Below are positions 14,876-23,477 of a DNA stretch of 64,000 bases, piece by piece. The stretch comes from a virus. The notes under the pieces were generated by a model, which worked only from the letters and a program-made list of their open reading frames with translations, was not told where the DNA came from and searched no databases. The number at the start of each line of letters is the position of its first letter. The first letter of the stretch is position 1. The translations under genes were made by a program, and so were the position numbers. Location of the stretch: positions 62,001 to 126,000 of IMG/VR virus record IMGVR_UViG_3300028392_000030; one strand, 5' to 3'.

Positions 14876-16816
14876 ATGTCTAAAATTTTTAAGGATTTCC
14901 GAACAAGACGCAACTCCTCTGCAGGAGATTTAATTGAGCTTCAAAGGACTCGAGTAATTGGTAATTGGCCTAATTTTAAACATTGTATCCAAAATAAATT
15001 ACCAATCTATGCGTTAGCGGATACCCAGTCTGGAAAAACTTTCTTCAAATTCTGGTTAGCAGATCAGGCATTAAAAGATGGTATTGTGGATAATGTTATC
15101 ATTAGCACTACAAATCTAACAGGGGCTATGACACAGATGTTTGATCGAGCGGTGGATTGGGGGAAAATGCACGGTCGCCAAATTAAAGGCACTACTGATA
15201 AAAATGCCTATATGGTTAAAGGCGACATCTTTATCAATATGACCAATGTAAATAGAACAAATCGAATTGATGCTATTGTTAATGATGCTGAAAAAACAGC
15301 AAAAAAACTTAATAAATCTGCTCCGAGGATTCTTGTAATAATGGACGAGGGGGAAGAATTTCATGAACTAACCGAAACAAGCCTGTGCGACACTGCACTA
15401 GGAAATTTATTAATCCACAGTCGGCATAATATCAGCAAAGTTTCTGTTAGTGCTACTTTGTTGAGCCATCTTCTTATTCACGGAAAATATAGTTCAGATC
15501 TTGGATATATCACTAAAGAACAAATCTATCAAATCCCAAATCACCCGGACTACAAAGGAATAACAAATTCAACTTTACAAAATCCGTTTATTGAACCTGT
15601 GCTTGTGTCAGAGGCAAACTTTAGCGGAGATTGCTATACTAAAAAGGCAAATCTCCGTAATACATCTAATATCAAGATTACAGTTGATCAAATTGAAACT
15701 TTAATTGCTGGACAAAAGCACATCGGAGACGATGCTCAGACTAAATCTTTGGTACAAATTGGAAATGTAGTATTTGGTCGTGTGAGAAGCGGACATTTAC
15801 AAGTTGCCGATATGTTTAGTAGGGCTTTTCAAAATAAAGGTAGGACAGTGTCATTATGGGATGGTGAAGATTTTAATCAACTTAATCATTCGTCAAATAT
15901 TGTTATTATGATTCATAACGGTCACGCCAAAGATCTTACAGTATCAGAAAAATTAACAGCAATTGCTCACGGCTGGAATCGAAATAACTTAAAGGCAATT
16001 ATTATTATTAGTAAAATGATGACTGGCAAAAGTATTACTGTAGAATGCGATAATTGGTACGAGCCGTCTAGTCCAGAATTTGGATTTTATGCTAATTTTA
16101 CAGCATACTACGGCCCACCAAAAGAAAATATTACTACCGGCATTCAAGCAATGCGGTGTACCGGCATTCGACCTTCTATTAAAAAAAATGTTATGTGGAC
16201 CACTGATGATACAAAGCAAGACATTGAAAACTACAAAGATCAAATTACAAGATTTATTGCTCATTTGAATACAGTAGGTACTATAAATCAGACACAGATT
16301 ATTGATTGGGTTATGGGAAATCGACCTGTTACTAAAGCTGCCGTACAGAAAAAACTAGGAATACTCAACGGCAGTAGTAATCGGAGTGCTAGTGAATTAA
16401 TAAATGATTCTGAAAGACATATAAGTGTAAAAGCAGATATGTTAATTAAAGTTTCCAATATAATATACAATAAAATACATACCAATGGAGCAGCAATTTG
16501 TCAGTTTGTTATTCAACAAGGGTTTAGCCCTGCAAGCACCAACTTAACTGAATGGGAAATTCGACAGGATAGACACTATCCTACTGATAACAGTGCCCGA
16601 CATGCTTTTAAAAATCACACAAGTGGCAAGATGGTTAAAGCACACTGGGTCAAAGAATCAAAAGGTTGGTTACTTTATGTTAAAAATAATATGAATGCTT
16701 TTCCCCGCGTAGAGCATGTTATCCATGCTATTAATAACATAGGTCGCCCTGTATTTAAAAATAGCCGATTCTATACAGGACATGATAAAGGTGCATACAC
16801 ATTCAAGGTGTCATAA
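14876..16816 (+). CDS. Superfamily II helicase/ATPase-like protein
   Basis: The 646-residue protein has a P-loop ADTQSGKT (near residue 50), a Walker B ILVIMDEGEEF, a motif III-like VSVSATLL, and a helicase-like C-terminal lobe with QAMRCTGIRPSI, a plausible motif VI. The segment AIIIISKMMTGKSITV resembles the Z1-domain signature found beside restriction-like ATPases. The motif order fits an SF2 ATPase. The C-terminal third (about 480-646) is unassigned and may bind DNA. It could serve replication, recombination or an anti-host function. It has its own promoter. Confidence 0.72.
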   Translation: MSKIFKDFRTRRNSSAGDLIELQRTRVIGNWPNFKHCIQNKLPIYALADTQSGKTFFKFWLADQALKDGIVDNVIISTTNLTGAMTQMFDRAVDWGKMHGRQIKGTTDKNAYMVKGDIFINMTNVNRTNRIDAIVNDAEKTAKKLNKSAPRILVIMDEGEEFHELTETSLCDTALGNLLIHSRHNISKVSVSATLLSHLLIHGKYSSDLGYITKEQIYQIPNHPDYKGITNSTLQNPFIEPVLVSEANFSGDCYTKKANLRNTSNIKITVDQIETLIAGQKHIGDDAQTKSLVQIGNVVFGRVRSGHLQVADMFSRAFQNKGRTVSLWDGEDFNQLNHSSNIVIMIHNGHAKDLTVSEKLTAIAHGWNRNNLKAIIIISKMMTGKSITVECDNWYEPSSPEFGFYANFTAYYGPPKENITTGIQAMRCTGIRPSIKKNVMWTTDDTKQDIENYKDQITRFIAHLNTVGTINQTQIIDWVMGNRPVTKAAVQKKLGILNGSSNRSASELINDSERHISVKADMLIKVSNIIYNKIHTNGAAICQFVIQQGFSPASTNLTEWEIRQDRHYPTDNSARHAFKNHTSGKMVKAHWVKESKGWLLYVKNNMNAFPRVEHVIHAINNIGRPVFKNSRFYTGHDKGAYTFKVS

Positions 16817-17052
16817 TGAACCAGATTAGTCAGTATCTTGTCAGCATTGATCGGCCACCCTATGTGAATGGTAGGCGGGTAGGACAAGCGATCCCGTGTA
16901 CCAGTTATGGCGAGCCTGCTTGGTCCATCTCGTTCTATAATGGTTATACTATTACCAACAATCCTGTATTCACAGACGAAGACGGACTGAATGAAGCACC
17001 ATCAATTATAGAATTTGCAAACAACTTAGGATATAAACCATGTACCAATTAA
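16816..17052 (+). CDS. Hypothetical protein, 78 aa
   Basis: The ATG overlaps the preceding TAA by one base. The product is beta-rich with Pro/Gly turns (SIDRPPYVNGRRVGQAIPCT). No domain recognised. Confidence 0.55.
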   Translation: MNQISQYLVSIDRPPYVNGRRVGQAIPCTSYGEPAWSISFYNGYTITNNPVFTDEDGLNEAPSIIEFANNLGYKPCTN

Positions 17053-17237
17053 TCTTTACATTTTTGGTTGTGACCAAAGCAGGGCTTCCGGGCTTTAATA
17101 TAGAACACATCAGTCAGTTTCGTGAAATAGAGGACTGTGAAAAGACCAAGACCGCCATGGTTGCATACATGGATCGGTTAGTGCGAGAGAACAAAATGTT
17201 TCCCGGCGTATTCGAATGTCAAAAGGTACAGCGATGA
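17040..17237 (+). CDS. Small secreted two-cysteine protein, 65 aa
   Basis: The N-terminus (MYQLIFTFLVVTKAGLPGF) is a hydrophobic signal-like segment. The remainder holds two cysteines (EDCEKTK and FECQKV) that could form a disulfide after export. The layout matches that of the 17491-17667 protein. Function unknown. Confidence 0.55.
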   Translation: MYQLIFTFLVVTKAGLPGFNIEHISQFREIEDCEKTKTAMVAYMDRLVRENKMFPGVFECQKVQR

Positions 17238-17494
17238 ACAAACAGATAGAACAATTTGCACTTGAATCGGGTGCTTGGAATCAAGTGTATGGCAACAGGA
17301 TGTTTATGATTGACGAACACTTTGATATTGAAAAGTTCGCCCGGTTGATTGTTCGGGAATGTATTGACAAGATTACAACCTATGATTTGGTTCCTGGACA
17401 TTCTGCCAAGTGGGAAGATATCTACGATATCCACACCAGATTGCTACAAGACTTGGGTGAAGAATTGAAAGAACATTTCGGAGTTGAACCGTGA
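17231..17494 (+). CDS. Small protein of the FAxLIVREC family, 87 aa
   Basis: Beginning at MNKQIEQFALESGAWNQ (ATG near 17234; an in-frame ATG further upstream lies inside the previous gene), the product carries EKFARLIVREC and ends LKEHFGVEP, blocks shared with the 14616-14837 protein. The pair is a dispersed duplication within the window. Function unknown. Confidence 0.6.
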   Translation, partial: AMNKQIEQFALESGAWNQVYGNRMFMIDEHFDIEKFARLIVRECIDKITTYDLVPGHSAKWEDIYDIHTRLLQDLGEELKEHFGVEP

Positions 17495-17667
17495 ATGAAA
17501 TACTATTGGTGGCAATACTGACTTTGCCCAATACCGGACATGTGGTATACGAAGTGGCAGGTGCTTACCCCGATCGTCGAGCCTGCGAAACGGCCCGTCG
17601 TGAACAACAACGAATTCCACACGCAGTCAGAACTGGTTACATGTGCTTGCCCAGAGATCGAGTATAA
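17491..17667 (+). CDS. Small secreted two-cysteine protein, 58 aa
   Basis: A GTG at 17491 overlaps the previous TGA (GTGA) and opens a 58-codon frame. The product has a hydrophobic N-terminus (NEILLVAILTLPNTG) followed by cysteines in RRACETAR and YMCLPR, like the 17040 protein. It is followed by a strong terminator. Confidence 0.6.
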   Translation: MNEILLVAILTLPNTGHVVYEVAGAYPDRRACETARREQQRIPHAVRTGYMCLPRDRV

Positions 17668-17692
17668 AGGTTAATACAGTATCAGTTTAGCC

Positions 17693-17719
17693 AAAACACC
17701 TCTAAATGAGGTGTTTTTG
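17693..17719 (+). terminator. Rho-independent terminator
   Basis: A perfect 10-bp stem (arms 17693-17702 and 17708-17717) with a 5-nt loop ends in TTTTTGTTTGT. It closes the transcription unit that begins at the promoter at 14818. Confidence 0.9.
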
Positions 17720-17764
17720 TTTGTGAAAATAAATCAACCTCACATATCGGTGTTAAATATCTAT

Positions 17765-17974
17765 ATGGAAAATAACACAATTACAATCTCTGATCTTGAC
17801 ACCGTCAAGAACATTATCAATTTGGCCTCCACACGTGGTGCATTCCGCGGTGAAGAACTCAGTATGGTGGGCACTGTGTATGACAAGCTCACTGCGTTTT
17901 TAGAAGCAGTAATCGAACAGGCGAAAGCCCAAGAAGCAAACAACGCTGTAGCCGGCGAAACTCAAGGAGAATAA
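17765..17974 (+). CDS. Conserved small phage protein, 69 aa
   Basis: Starting at the ATG at 17765 the product is a mostly helical protein (MENNTITISDLDTVKNIINL...) of a type seen in T4-like aquatic phages; its role is not known to me. It is the first gene after the terminator. TTAAAT lies 6 nt before the ATG without a good -35 box, so a leaderless start from a late-type promoter is possible but weakly supported. Confidence 0.65.
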   Translation: MENNTITISDLDTVKNIINLASTRGAFRGEELSMVGTVYDKLTAFLEAVIEQAKAQEANNAVAGETQGE

Positions 17975-17975
17975 A

Positions 17976-18731
17976 ATGGCATTTATGAAACACGTAGGAA
18001 AACATGGAGACCGCAAAGTCTGCATCCTGTTCCGTCAGGTACCAGGCGAAGATCACATGTGCTTATGCATTTATCCAGAAGTATTGCCAGCACACTGGCA
18101 AGACTCAATTCAACGAGCACTGGAAAGTGAAGTGGCACAGCAGAGTGAAGAATTGGCCGATGCACTGCATCGCAGTTTCTTGCCAGATGGTCGACCAGTG
18201 CTGGAAACGCTACACCAAGAGCGTATGATCAAGAAGTTGCGTACCAGCGATGTTATTGTTACTCCAACCAACGAAGCCAAAATTCGCCTGGATGAACTCA
18301 ACAAGATGTTGAACGAAATGAAGCAAGGCGAAGCTGCTATCAAGAAGATGGCCGAGAACGATGCCAGTCGTGGCATGGTTGCTCCAGAAGTCAAACGCAA
18401 AGCCGAAGCTGCATACAAAGCTGGGCAGGTGGCCAAAGCCAATCCTGCTTATGTTGCACCCCCCACACTCAAGGCCGGTCAAGATGGTGCCCTAAGTGAC
18501 CGTGACATTGCGGCCAACATGTTGGCACAGGCCAAGACTATGGAAGTGAATGCCCGTGCTATGGTTGCCGAAGCAGCCCGTATGAAGAAGGATGCTGAGC
18601 GCATGGATCCTACTGTCACAGCTCGAGCCACTGCAACTGCTCCTGCAACTGAGTCTTTTGAAGCACCAAAAAAACGCACTCGTGGTCCTAACAAACCCAA
18701 AACTGTAACGGCAGATGCAACACACGGATGA
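17976..18731 (+). CDS. Conserved phage protein with basic C-terminal tail
   Basis: The 251-residue protein has an N-terminal alpha/beta region (FMKHVGKHGDRKVCILFR...), a long Ala/Glu/Lys-rich helical or coiled-coil middle (about 105-215), and a basic tail KKRTRGPNKPK with an AT-hook-like core. It may bind nucleic acid or serve in the virion; I do not recognise a proven function. AAGGAG precedes the ATG. Confidence 0.65.
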   Translation: MAFMKHVGKHGDRKVCILFRQVPGEDHMCLCIYPEVLPAHWQDSIQRALESEVAQQSEELADALHRSFLPDGRPVLETLHQERMIKKLRTSDVIVTPTNEAKIRLDELNKMLNEMKQGEAAIKKMAENDASRGMVAPEVKRKAEAAYKAGQVAKANPAYVAPPTLKAGQDGALSDRDIAANMLAQAKTMEVNARAMVAEAARMKKDAERMDPTVTARATATAPATESFEAPKKRTRGPNKPKTVTADATHG

Positions 18732-19017
18732 TTTTATAAGCCAATGGGAACTGATTCTTGCCGACGTAAACAAAACTGATGTACCACTAGAGTGCATTAA
18801 AAAAGTTGTGATCAAGCTGGCCGGCGGCAAGCAGAAAACCATCAACGTGCATACACTACTTAAACAAGGTCTGGACCTAGAAGAAGTCGAAAGCATGCTG
18901 ACTCGCTACTTTGGTGAGAATGACCATAACATTCGAGATGTGGACTTTGTGATAGATGTCTCGGCTGTGGCCAATCTCGTTCAACCCGAAACTGATAAAT
19001 TACTTGGAAAACTCTAA
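18715..19017 (+). CDS. Conserved hypothetical phage protein, 100 aa
   Basis: The start overlaps the previous gene by 17 nt. The product has CIKKVVIKLAGGKQKTINVHTL, then helices and a DVDFVIDVSAVAN end, a pattern I associate with small conserved proteins of T4-like aquatic phages. Function unknown. Confidence 0.6.
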   Translation: MQHTDDFISQWELILADVNKTDVPLECIKKVVIKLAGGKQKTINVHTLLKQGLDLEEVESMLTRYFGENDHNIRDVDFVIDVSAVANLVQPETDKLLGKL

Positions 19018-20026
19018 CCAGTTGTCTACGGCCGAGCAGGCATTAAACACACATGTTGGCGCACATTCTAATAAAAAATGGGCCCAACTCTGTGTTAAAT
19101 CAATAGGACAAGATCGAATATTTGACAAGACCAAATGGAATTGGCCCGTTGATGTTGACTCTGTTACAGCAGAATTAAAAAAAGGCCCATTGGTCGTGTT
19201 GATGGCTCAGGATCCTTTTAACAATCACGAAGAAAATACTGCTAAACAACTGTCACAAATAACCGATGATTTTGTAATACTGTCAGGCAATGCCAAACAT
19301 TTTTTAAATCCAAAAAAACACATTTGCTATTTGCCCTATTGGTATCTGACGCAAAAATCAAGATTCAACCCGGTACCGGCCGACAGCTATCAAAAACAGT
19401 ATATCGTATCTTCGTTAAATGGCCAATCTAAATATCATCGCATCGAAAACTTTATCAAGTTGAGAGCTAAACCATACTTCAATAAAATACTGTTTACAAT
19501 GCACAACAACTTTGACCTAGAAAGATGCAAACTAGAAACACAGGAAGAATTTTGGAACAGCGACATAGTCAAACAGTTTGAATCGTTGCTAGACTCTGAA
19601 GAATTGCAACAGGGATATACCAACGATCATTCGGCCGTTCATCCGGCCTACAGCGATGCTTATGTGAATTATGTAACAGAAACATCTATTAGAACTAGTG
19701 AAATTTTTTGCAGTGAAAAAACATGGAAACCCGTTATGACTGGACAATTTGGTATCTGGTTATCAAATCCCGGTCATGTAGAGTTTTTAAGAGCCATCGG
19801 ATTGGATGTGTTTGATGATGTATTTGCGAGACATGCCTATGATAGTAAACCCAATTTGAATCAAAGAATAGATTCTATTCATACATTAATTGACAGCATT
19901 ATGTCAACGGATCTAACATCTATATACCAAGACACCCTAGGAAGAAGACAAGCCAATATAAACTTATTATACAGCGACGAGTTTGAAAATTTATTAACTA
20001 AACAATGTGAAGAGTATCAATTATGA
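18956..20026 (+). CDS. GT10/GT-B-like glycosyltransferase paralogue
   Basis: Near residue 235 the protein has TETSIRTSEIFCSEKTWKPV followed by FLRAIGLDVFDDVF. This is the [TV]ET...[ST]EKx[FW]K[PA]...L...GF signature shared with the proteins at 26317, 33569 and 39722, and it resembles the nucleotide-binding end of fucosyltransferase-like enzymes. The start is uncertain: ATG 18956 overlaps the previous gene by 62 nt, while TTG at 19004 or 19022 would overlap little or not at all. The stop overlaps thyX (ATGA). Confidence 0.6.
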   Translation: MSRLWPISFNPKLINYLENSNQLSTAEQALNTHVGAHSNKKWAQLCVKSIGQDRIFDKTKWNWPVDVDSVTAELKKGPLVVLMAQDPFNNHEENTAKQLSQITDDFVILSGNAKHFLNPKKHICYLPYWYLTQKSRFNPVPADSYQKQYIVSSLNGQSKYHRIENFIKLRAKPYFNKILFTMHNNFDLERCKLETQEEFWNSDIVKQFESLLDSEELQQGYTNDHSAVHPAYSDAYVNYVTETSIRTSEIFCSEKTWKPVMTGQFGIWLSNPGHVEFLRAIGLDVFDDVFARHAYDSKPNLNQRIDSIHTLIDSIMSTDLTSIYQDTLGRRQANINLLYSDEFENLLTKQCEEYQL

Positions 20027-20691
20027 AAGCGACCCTAGTTTCGTCCAGCCAACCTAGCGCAGAATTAGCAGCCCAGGGCATAGTCAATGCTCAAGAATTG
20101 GTTGCTTACTGCGCTAGGGTTAGCAATCCTGCCAATCAAACCAATACTGACACCAGCGAGAAGCTGATACGTTATCTTATCAAACATGCTCATTGGAGCC
20201 CACTTGAAATGGTTTCGGCCTGCATAGAAATTGAAACCACTAGAGATATTGCTAGACAGATCCTTAGACATCGTAGTTTCAGCTTCCAAGAGTTCAGTCA
20301 ACGATATGCTGTAGCAGATCTTGGGTTTGAGTTCAAAGAAACTCGCTTACAAGATACCAAGAACAGACAAAACAGTTTGGCCACAGATGATCCAGAATTG
20401 GATCAATGGTGGCAAGCACAACAGGGATTTGTTAGCACTCATATAAATATGATATACAACAAAGCCATTGAGCTGGGCATTGCCAAAGAACAAGCTAGAG
20501 CTATCTTACCCGAGGGTATCACTACCAGCAGACTTTATATGCAAGGTACACTACGTAGCTGGTTACACTATATTGAATTGCGATCTGGGCCGGAAACCCA
20601 AAAAGAACATAGACTGGTAGCTCAAGCCTGCGCCGCTGCTTTAGAAAGAATCTTTCCAATGGTTAAAGAATTCGTTGCAAACGATCAATAA
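20023..20691 (+). CDS. thyX: Flavin-dependent thymidylate synthase ThyX
   Basis: The 222-residue protein contains the ThyX signature RHRSFSFQEFSQRY (form RHRxxSxxExSxR) that binds FAD and dUMP, preceded by HAHWSPLEM and followed by RLYMQGTLRSWLHYIELR. ThyX makes dTMP from dUMP with methylene-tetrahydrofolate and FAD. Phages often carry it to raise thymidine supply. It is translationally coupled to the glycosyltransferase-like gene upstream, an unusual neighbour, which leaves open a link to base modification. Confidence 0.95.
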   Translation: MKATLVSSSQPSAELAAQGIVNAQELVAYCARVSNPANQTNTDTSEKLIRYLIKHAHWSPLEMVSACIEIETTRDIARQILRHRSFSFQEFSQRYAVADLGFEFKETRLQDTKNRQNSLATDDPELDQWWQAQQGFVSTHINMIYNKAIELGIAKEQARAILPEGITTSRLYMQGTLRSWLHYIELRSGPETQKEHRLVAQACAAALERIFPMVKEFVANDQ

Positions 20692-20703
20692 ACCTGTTAT
20701 ACT
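20675..20703 (+). promoter_or_regulatory. Sigma70-type promoter inside thyX end, predicted leaderless
   Basis: TTGCAA (20675-20680), 17-bp spacer, TATACT (20698-20703). The ATG at 20710 is 6 nt downstream of the -10 box, at the expected +1, with no room for a ribosome site. Confidence 0.72.
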
Positions 20704-20709
20704 ACTAGT

Positions 20710-21183
20710 ATGATATTCAACCACATACGTAAACTCAAAGAAGATGGTAAGAAAATCGGTATCACCTTTTCTACCTTTGACATGCTCCACGCAGGCCACA
20801 TTGCCATGTTAGCCGAAGCTAAGAATCATTGCGATTATTTGATCTGTGGCTTGCAAACAGATCCTACAATTGATAGACCCGACACTAAGAACAAACCGGT
20901 TCAGAGTATTGTAGAACGACAAATTCAATTGGCTGCTTGTCGTTATGTAGATGAAGTAGTAGTGTATCAAACAGAACAAGACTTAGTTGACTTGTTGTTA
21001 ATACTTCCTTTAGACATACGAGTGCTAGGAGTGGAATATCAAGACAAAGAGTTCACTGGCAGAGAAGAATGTTATATGCGTAACATTGAACTGGTGTTTA
21101 ACGGCCGTGACCATAGTTTCAGTTCTAGCAGTCTACGTAAACGTGTAGTAGAAGCAGAAACTGTCAAGCTACTTAAACAATAG
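20710..21183 (+). CDS. Cytidylyltransferase-family nucleotidyltransferase (TagD/RfaE-C-like)
   Basis: The 157-residue protein has the HxGH motif (TFSTFDMLHAGHIAML), a KKPV-like NKPVQSIVERQ segment and SSSSLRKRV, as in glycerol-3-phosphate cytidylyltransferase and the HldE nucleotidyltransferase domain. It should join CTP, or another NTP, to a phosphorylated sugar or polyol to give an activated donor. It begins the sugar-type part of the operon and is followed by an SDR epimerase gene. Confidence 0.87.
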   Translation: MIFNHIRKLKEDGKKIGITFSTFDMLHAGHIAMLAEAKNHCDYLICGLQTDPTIDRPDTKNKPVQSIVERQIQLAACRYVDEVVVYQTEQDLVDLLLILPLDIRVLGVEYQDKEFTGREECYMRNIELVFNGRDHSFSSSSLRKRVVEAETVKLLKQ

Positions 21184-21184
21184 C

Positions 21185-21514
21185 ATGAGTTTGACTCAAC
21201 CCGACGAGGATAATAAGTTATTTCAAGCACCTGAATGGAAGTTGATTGATGGTAAAGTAGTAAAAATATCCGATGTTAAAGTCCACGAATTTAATATGGG
21301 CGATGTTGAAGATCCAGACTTATATGCCGCCCAACCCTTGTACGAATGGCAACAAAGCGAAGCTGGTAAGTGGGTAATGGAGAATGCTGTCGTAACTCCG
21401 TTCTGGCACCGTACGACAGATCTGTATAATTATGGATACAAATACTATGTCATTGCTCGTTTAAAAGAGCAAGATCAAACTTATTGGACATTAAAATGGC
21501 AAAAAAAATCTTAG
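21185..21514 (+). CDS. Hypothetical protein, 109 aa
   Basis: The start is one base after the preceding stop, and the end overlaps the SDR gene by 19 nt. The product is acidic and aromatic-rich (LYEWQQSEAGKWVMENA, WHRTTDLYNYGYKYYV). No domain recognised. Confidence 0.6.
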   Translation: MSLTQPDEDNKLFQAPEWKLIDGKVVKISDVKVHEFNMGDVEDPDLYAAQPLYEWQQSEAGKWVMENAVVTPFWHRTTDLYNYGYKYYVIARLKEQDQTYWTLKWQKKS

Positions 21515-22461
21515 TAACCGGAGGCTTAGGCCTTATTGGACACAACATTGTTCAGCGTCTTGAAGCGCAAGGACACGAAGTCTATATAACAGATATAAAG
21601 ACCAACTACGGACTGGTTCCACAAGAGGAACTGGATTATTTGTTAGTGGAACGGCGTAAAAAGATCGCAACAACCAGAATTCATGCAGTCGACATTGCAG
21701 ATCGAGACGGTATTGATTGGTTAGTCAATCACTACAAGCCAGATACTATACTACATTTGGCCAGTTTCCCAAGACAGAAAGTAGTTAATGTAAATCCGCA
21801 GATAGGCAGTAGAACAATGAGTGAAGGCCTACTTAACCTGCTGGAAGCCGCAAAGAAACACGCAGTAGGTAAATTTGTCTACATCAGTAGTTCAATGGTG
21901 TATGGTGACTTTGATAATGATGTTACGGAAGACGCGGCATGTCGGCCACAAGGTCAGTATGGTATTATGAAATTAGCTGGAGAATGGTTGGTCAAAGACT
22001 ATGCTCGTAGAACCGACATGAGCTACATGATCATACGACCCAGTGCTGTTTACGGTCCGCTTGATGTGGAGGATCGTGTTATTAGCAAATTCATTCTTGC
22101 TGCCATGCGTGATGGAGTAATACGAGTAAACGGTGCAAATGAAACCCTGGACTTTACCTATGTGGATGATGCTGCTGATGGCATTGTTGCGGCCACCGTA
22201 AGTGAACATAAGAACAAAACATATAACATTACCAAGAGCCATTCCAAGACCCTGTTAGAAGCCGCTCAATTGGCTGTTAAAATTGTGGGTCAAGGTACAA
22301 TAGAAGTGCGTGACAAAGATGCAGACTTTCCTAGTCGTGGAGCATTAAACATCAATGCGGCACGACAAGACTTAGGATTCAACCCTAAGGTTGATATCGA
22401 CGAAGGATTTCAAATATACTACAAATGGCTTAAAAATAGCGTTTACTGGAGCAATAAATGA
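21496..22461 (+). CDS. NAD-dependent epimerase/dehydratase (extended SDR)
   Basis: I start at ATG 21496, which gives MAKKILVTGGLGLIGHNIVQ with the NAD-binding GxxGxxG at the N-terminus. A YISSSMVYGD strand and QYGIMK (catalytic YxxxK) follow. The 321-residue length and motif order match nucleotide-sugar epimerases and dehydratases. The exact reaction cannot be read; with the cytidylyltransferase it likely edits an activated sugar. ATGA overlap with the next gene. Confidence 0.88.
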   Translation: MAKKILVTGGLGLIGHNIVQRLEAQGHEVYITDIKTNYGLVPQEELDYLLVERRKKIATTRIHAVDIADRDGIDWLVNHYKPDTILHLASFPRQKVVNVNPQIGSRTMSEGLLNLLEAAKKHAVGKFVYISSSMVYGDFDNDVTEDAACRPQGQYGIMKLAGEWLVKDYARRTDMSYMIIRPSAVYGPLDVEDRVISKFILAAMRDGVIRVNGANETLDFTYVDDAADGIVAATVSEHKNKTYNITKSHSKTLLEAAQLAVKIVGQGTIEVRDKDADFPSRGALNINAARQDLGFNPKVDIDEGFQIYYKWLKNSVYWSNK

Positions 22462-23477
22462 TCAATTCAAACTTTGGATTTACACCTCTTCGTGAAGTAT
22501 GGCTAGGCGACTGTTACCCTGAATCGTATTACGATCATTTACCAAATGAAATTGCCGACCCATTTAGACAAATAACTGCATGGACCAAAGAAGATACCGG
22601 CCGGTTACAGACATTCTTAGAGTCCAGAGGAATTGTAGTCAGGCGCCCTGTGTTTGACAGCATAGATAATCATGTCACCGATAATGGTACTTTGTCAAAA
22701 CCGCCAGTGACTCCGAGAGATGATTATTTGGTGTTAGATAAAACTCTATATAGTTTACATAATAAATTAAAAATTGATCCATGGAATCATTGGCTAAACT
22801 ATTATAAAGAACAAGGATTTGATATAAAAAAACCCAAGCATAAACCTATAAATTGTTTGTCTCCGCCATCGCTAGTGCGACTAGGAAAAGATATAATTGT
22901 AGATGCCGACACTCATAAACATGTTTGGGGGTATGTTTGTGAATGTTTAGTCAGTCAGTTTGGACGTAAATATAGAGTTAATATATGCAACACTAACGGA
23001 CACAGTGATGGCGTTTTTTGTCCGGTTGCACCTGGATTGATTGCATCAACGCATTATAAAACTGATTATAGTCAAAGTTTTCCTGGGTGGGAAGTGTTTA
23101 AAATTCCCGAAACTTTAGGTAATTGGGGTCATCCAAAAAATTGGTTGGCCGACGATGCTGCCATAGACGGAAATAAAGCATTTGACCAACATCTACAAAC
23201 AACGGCAAAAGATTGGGTGGGTAATTTTAAAGAAACAGTATTTGAAGTTAATATGCTAGTGCTGGATGAAAAGAATGTTGTGGCCATGAAAGACTATCCT
23301 CCATTAACTCAGTGGCTAGACGAACGTGGTATTACTGTTCATTTTTTTGACCTACGAACTAGAAGTTTCTGGGATGGCGGGTGGCATTGCTTTACATTAG
23401 ATATACACAGAGAAGATACTCAAACAGATTTATTTCCTGAACGTGGTGAAAACGGTGTATATTGGAGGTTGAGTTGA
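22458..23477 (+). CDS. Glycine/inosamine amidinotransferase-like protein, second paralogue
   Basis: The 339-residue protein has NGHSDGVFCPV with catalytic His182 and WDGGWHCFTLDI with nucleophile Cys311, as in AGAT/StrB1 enzymes. Its N-terminal LREVWLGDCYPESYYDHL is the family's first strand and loop. It lies between an epimerase and a DegT-type aminotransferase, an order that suggests amine formation followed by amidino transfer on a sugar or cyclitol (inference). The stop TGA overlaps the TTG start of the next gene. Confidence 0.86.
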   Translation: MINSNFGFTPLREVWLGDCYPESYYDHLPNEIADPFRQITAWTKEDTGRLQTFLESRGIVVRRPVFDSIDNHVTDNGTLSKPPVTPRDDYLVLDKTLYSLHNKLKIDPWNHWLNYYKEQGFDIKKPKHKPINCLSPPSLVRLGKDIIVDADTHKHVWGYVCECLVSQFGRKYRVNICNTNGHSDGVFCPVAPGLIASTHYKTDYSQSFPGWEVFKIPETLGNWGHPKNWLADDAAIDGNKAFDQHLQTTAKDWVGNFKETVFEVNMLVLDEKNVVAMKDYPPLTQWLDERGITVHFFDLRTRSFWDGGWHCFTLDIHREDTQTDLFPERGENGVYWRLS

